Below are positions 6,382-9,113 of a stretch of 9,113 nt of DNA, piece after piece (position 1 is the stretch's first letter; the number at the start of each line of letters is the position of its first letter). Under the pieces are notes generated by a model, which was not told the DNA's origin, made no database searches, and worked only from the letters and a program-made list of their open reading frames with translations. The position numbers were made by a program, and so were the translations under genes. This DNA is from an uncultured Clostridia bacterium (GTDB taxonomy: Bacteria > Bacillota > Clostridia > Oscillospirales > Acutalibacteraceae): positions 1 through 9,113 of the forward strand of contig CANQSG010000079.1 in assembly GCA_947626485.1 (NCBI GenBank), given 5' to 3'.

Positions 6382-8334
6382 ATTCGCAGAAAGCTTTGGA
6401 ACTTCCAGGAGGTCGTCTGGTTTCTCGCCATTCTGCTGGTGCTCGAAACGGCGCTCTCCGCCTTTTTCAGCATGGAACTCTTCTTCGTCCTGCTGCCCAT
6501 CACGGTGCTGGCGCTGCTCGGCGCCGTGCTGCGTATCTTTCTGCGCAGGCAGGGGCTCGAAAAATCGGTCTCGCGGATCGTCAACCAGATTTCGGACGAG
6601 AATTCCGAGACCCTCAATTCCCTGAGCCTGCCGGTGCTGTTCGTCTCGCCGCAGGGGGAAATTCTCTGGTATAACCGCGCCTTCGCCCTCGCCTTTGCCG
6701 ACGGGGAAAACACCCTGCTCGGCGAGCCGGTCGGCGACCTGCTCGACAATGATACCGTCGAGCTGCTGCGCGATATGCACACCGCCGACCTGACCCTCGG
6801 CGGGCGGCAGTACGCCGTTTTCGACTCCCGCTCGGGCGAGAACGAAATTTATTATTTCCTCGACCAGACCGACCTCAAAGAAACGGCGGCGGCCTATCAA
6901 ACCAGCCGCCCCGCCGTCGCGATCCTCGCCGTCGATTCGCTCGACGAGCTGCTCGGCAGCGTGCGGGACAGCGAGCGGTTGCAGGTCAGCAGCAAAATTC
7001 AAAGCGCGATCGACGCCTGGTTCACCCCGTCGGGCGGCGTCTGGAAAACCCTTTCCAGCGACCGCTATCTGCTCGTCTTCGACGAGGGGGCGCTCGCGGA
7101 TTTTGTCGAAAAACGGTTTGAAATCCTGCAAACCGTGCGCTCCCTCGACTTCGGCAACGGCCGCAGCGTGACGCTCTCCATCGGCGTCGGACACGCCTGT
7201 GAGACGCTGCGCGAATGTGAGGAGCTCGCGCGGCAGGCGCTCGATATGGCGCTCGGCCGCGGCGGCGATCAGGCGGCAGTCAAGGCGCCCGACCGGGACT
7301 ATCAATTCTTCGGCGGGGTCAAATCCGCTTCGGAAAAGCACACCCGCGTGCGCACCCGCATCGTCGCCTCGGCGCTCTCCGAACTCATCGCGGGCAGCGA
7401 CCGCATTCTGCTGATGGGGCACCGCTATTCCGACCTCGACTGCCTCGGCGCGGCGTATGCCTTCGCCCGCGCCGTCCGCCCCTACGGCAAGCCGGTGCAC
7501 ATCGTCCTCAACCGCGAGACGACGCTGGCAAAGCCGCTGCTGCAATATATCGAGGCGACCGACCCCGACTGCTCGATCGTCGACGAGGAGGAGATCCTGC
7601 CGATGATCGACCGGCGGACGCTGCTGCTCGTGCTCGACACCCACCGCCCCGGTTTTGTCGACGCCCCGGCGGTTTATCACGCCTGCCGTACCGTCGTCGT
7701 CGTCGACCACCACCGAAAAGCGGTGGATTATATCGACAACGCCGTCATTTTCTATCATGAAACGGCGGCGTCGTCCGCCTGCGAGATGACGGCCGAGCTC
7801 GTCCAGTATATGAACGCCGCCGCCGTGACCCCGGCGGCAGCCGACGCGCTGCTGTCCGGCATCATGCTCGACACCCGCAATTTCGTCCTCCACACCGGCG
7901 TGCGCACCTTCGAGGCCGCCGCCTTCCTGCGGGCGAAGGGCGCCAACCCCGTCACGGTCAAAAAGCTTTTCGCCGGCAGCATGCCGACCTATCGCCAGCG
8001 CGTCGCGATCGTCGCGTCGGCCGTCGTCAACAACGGCTTTGCCGTCGCCCGCAACGAGATGCAGGACGAAAACACCCGCATCGCGACCTCGCAGGCGGCG
8101 GACGAGCTGCTCAATATCGACGGGGTGCTCGCCTCCTTCGTCCTCTGCCGCGCGGGCGACACCGTCAACATCTCCGCCCGCTCGCTGGGCGAGGTGAACG
8201 TCCAACTGATTATGGAGGCGCTGGGCGGCGGCGGCCACCGGACGATGGCGGCCTGCCAACTGGCGACGACCGATTTCGACGAGGCCGCGCGACAGCTTCA
8301 GCGCGCGATCGAACAATACCGAAAGGAACGGTGA
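6382..8334 (+). CDS. gdpP: GdpP-type cyclic-di-AMP phosphodiesterase (PAS, degenerate GGDEF, DHH/DHHA1)
   Basis: This membrane protein should hydrolyse c-di-AMP to pApA, tuning potassium, osmotic and cell-wall balance. Started at ATT 6382 it has 650 residues, close to about 659 for Bacillus subtilis GdpP. Domains in order: basic N-terminus (RRK); two membrane helices (about 11-29 and 33-53); PAS domain (about 80-150); degenerate GGDEF domain (about 175-300, with SSDRYLLVFDE instead of an active GGDEF loop); DHH domain with GHRYSDLD (346-353), LDTHRPG (418-424), VDHHRK (441-446) and LDTRNF (496-501); DHHA1 domain with GGGGHRTMAA (615-624). All DHH catalytic motifs are intact. The first ATG/GTG/TTG-type codon in frame is GTG 6439, which would remove the basic N-terminus and half of helix 1 and lacks a spaced ribosome site. 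ATT 6382 with AGAGGTG upstream fits better, but a base error at that codon is possible. The family is certain; the start is not. Confidence 0.94.
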   Translation: MRRKLWNFQEVVWFLAILLVLETALSAFFSMELFFVLLPITVLALLGAVLRIFLRRQGLEKSVSRIVNQISDENSETLNSLSLPVLFVSPQGEILWYNRAFALAFADGENTLLGEPVGDLLDNDTVELLRDMHTADLTLGGRQYAVFDSRSGENEIYYFLDQTDLKETAAAYQTSRPAVAILAVDSLDELLGSVRDSERLQVSSKIQSAIDAWFTPSGGVWKTLSSDRYLLVFDEGALADFVEKRFEILQTVRSLDFGNGRSVTLSIGVGHACETLRECEELARQALDMALGRGGDQAAVKAPDRDYQFFGGVKSASEKHTRVRTRIVASALSELIAGSDRILLMGHRYSDLDCLGAAYAFARAVRPYGKPVHIVLNRETTLAKPLLQYIEATDPDCSIVDEEEILPMIDRRTLLLVLDTHRPGFVDAPAVYHACRTVVVVDHHRKAVDYIDNAVIFYHETAASSACEMTAELVQYMNAAAVTPAAADALLSGIMLDTRNFVLHTGVRTFEAAAFLRAKGANPVTVKKLFAGSMPTYRQRVAIVASAVVNNGFAVARNEMQDENTRIATSQAADELLNIDGVLASFVLCRAGDTVNISARSLGEVNVQLIMEALGGGGHRTMAACQLATTDFDEAARQLQRAIEQYRKER

Positions 8335-8341
8335 AGCAAGC

Positions 8342-8788
8342 ATGAAAGTCATTTTACTCGCCGACATGAAGGGACACGGGAAGAAGGGCGACCTCTGCAA
8401 CGTCTCGGACGGTTACGCCCGCAATTTCCTGTTTCCGAAGCAGCTGGCGGTCGAGGCCAACGCCGCCGCGATGAACGAGATGAAAAACCGGCAGGAGGCG
8501 CAGGCGCACCATCAGGCGCAGGAAAAGCAGACCGCCGAAGAAACGGCGGCGAAAATCGCCGACAAGACTGTCGTCCTGCACGCGAAGGGCGGCGCGTCGG
8601 GCAAGCTGTTCGGCGCCGTCACCGTCAAGGAGATCGCGGCGGAGATCGAGCGCAGCTTCGGCGTCACCGTCGACCGCAAAAAAATGCAGATCCCCGAGAT
8701 CAAGGCCTTCGGCAGCTACCGCGCCGAGGTGCGGCTCTATCCCGGCGTCACCGCCGCCCTGACGGTGCGGGTCGAAGAACAGGAGTAA
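8342..8788 (+). CDS. rplI: 50S ribosomal protein L9
   Basis: This 148-residue protein matches bacterial L9 in length and layout. It has an N-terminal rRNA-binding domain (MKVILLADMKGHGKKGD, then VSDGYARNFLFPKQLA at 21-36 with the family GYARN-LP-type signature). A charged connecting helix rich in Gln, Ala, Lys and Glu follows (about 40-75), then a C-terminal domain (KLFGAVTVKEIA..., ending LTVRVEEQE). L9 binds 23S rRNA near the L1 stalk and helps keep the reading frame. ATG 8342 begins 7 nt after the gdpP stop. AAAGGA (8322-8327) lies inside the end of gdpP, 14 nt upstream, a somewhat long spacing, so translation may be partly coupled to gdpP. Confidence 0.97.
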   Translation: MKVILLADMKGHGKKGDLCNVSDGYARNFLFPKQLAVEANAAAMNEMKNRQEAQAHHQAQEKQTAEETAAKIADKTVVLHAKGGASGKLFGAVTVKEIAAEIERSFGVTVDRKKMQIPEIKAFGSYRAEVRLYPGVTAALTVRVEEQE

Positions 8789-8791
8789 ACG

Positions 8792-9113
8792 ATGGCAGAC
8801 GAAACCCCGGTACTCGAACTGGAGGGCGTGCGCCTGCCCTACGCGCTCGAGGCGGAGCAGTCGGTGCTCGGCGCGATCCTCATCGACCCGAAGAGCATCA
8901 GCATGGTCGCCGCCGAGCTGCGGCCGGAATTCTTTTATCTCCCGCAGCACCGCGAGATTTACCAGACCCTCGCCTCGATGTTCGAGCTCAACCAGACGAT
9001 CGACTTCGTCTCGCTCCTCGAACGCCTCAAAAGCAAGGGCGTCTACGACGAGGCGGGGGGAAAAGCCTATTTGACCCAGCTCGCGCAGATGGTGCCCTCC
9101 TCGGCGAACATTT
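8792..9113 (+). CDS. dnaB: Replicative DNA helicase DnaB, N-terminal part (cut by window end)
   Basis: ATG 8792 opens a frame that runs off the window, giving 107 residues. LPYALEAEQSVLGAILIDP (15-33) is the hallmark of the DnaB N-terminal domain. FFYLPQHREIYQTLASMF and VSLLERLKSKGVYDEAGG, ending in LTQLAQMVPSSANI, continue the family pattern. This domain forms the collar of the hexamer and contacts primase and loader. The RecA-like ATPase domain would lie beyond 9113. AGGAG (8781-8785) overlaps the rplI end and sits 6 nt before the start. The 3-nt gap between the rplI stop and this ATG supports one transcript. The gene is named dnaC in Bacillus subtilis. Confidence 0.96.
   Translation, partial: MADETPVLELEGVRLPYALEAEQSVLGAILIDPKSISMVAAELRPEFFYLPQHREIYQTLASMFELNQTIDFVSLLERLKSKGVYDEAGGKAYLTQLAQMVPSSANI

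Noticed and set aside
5491..8400. Minus-strand open frame of 969 codons opposite rnj, gdpP and rplI
   Set aside because: It is the antisense shadow of GC-rich genes. Codons such as GTC, GAC and CGC leave few stops on the reverse strand. Its translation is a repetitive Asp/Val/Arg/Gly mixture with no motif, it crosses three well-supported genes, and it has no proper ribosome site.

Overview
The window is high-GC DNA (mostly G or C at third codon positions, with very frequent GTC, GAC and CGC codons) from what looks like a high-GC member of the Clostridia, probably Oscillospiraceae/Ruminococcaceae-like. The basis is the gene order rnj-gdpP-rplI-dnaB (gdpP-rplI-dnaB is the classic Firmicutes order), a PdaB-type deacetylase, strong Shine-Dalgarno sites and sigma-A-like promoters. 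I cannot name the genus.

Layout: (1) positions 1-1055 hold the 3' part of a phage-type tail/minor structural protein, cut by the window edge. (2) 1135-1920 is a membrane-anchored PdaB-like polysaccharide deacetylase, followed by a strong hairpin terminator that probably works in both directions. (3) 1983-3219 on the minus strand is a GH109-like Gfo/Idh/MocA oxidoreductase, interrupted by one frameshift at about 2280 but otherwise complete. (4) 3220-3388 is a short divergent control region with two face-to-face promoters sharing a 15-nt palindrome. (5) 3389-4258 is an AraC-family regulator, most likely controlling the divergent oxidoreductase. (6) 4322-4479 is a strong promoter and a structured leader. 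(7) 4480-9113 is a tightly packed plus-strand cluster: ribonuclease J, the c-di-AMP phosphodiesterase GdpP, ribosomal protein L9, and the start of the replicative helicase DnaB.

How the parts fit: the right half is core physiology (RNA decay, second-messenger turnover, translation, replication) apparently read from one promoter. The middle is a small regulator/enzyme pair, probably for sugar or amino-sugar use. The left edge is accessory phage DNA beside an envelope gene. I found no convincing new multi-gene system. The observations most worth checking are the rnj leader (5'-terminal palindrome with a second arm complementary to the ribosome binding site), the overlapping face-to-face promoters, the apparent ATT start of gdpP, and the frameshifted oxidoreductase. 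No rRNA, tRNA, CRISPR array or insertion sequence was seen.
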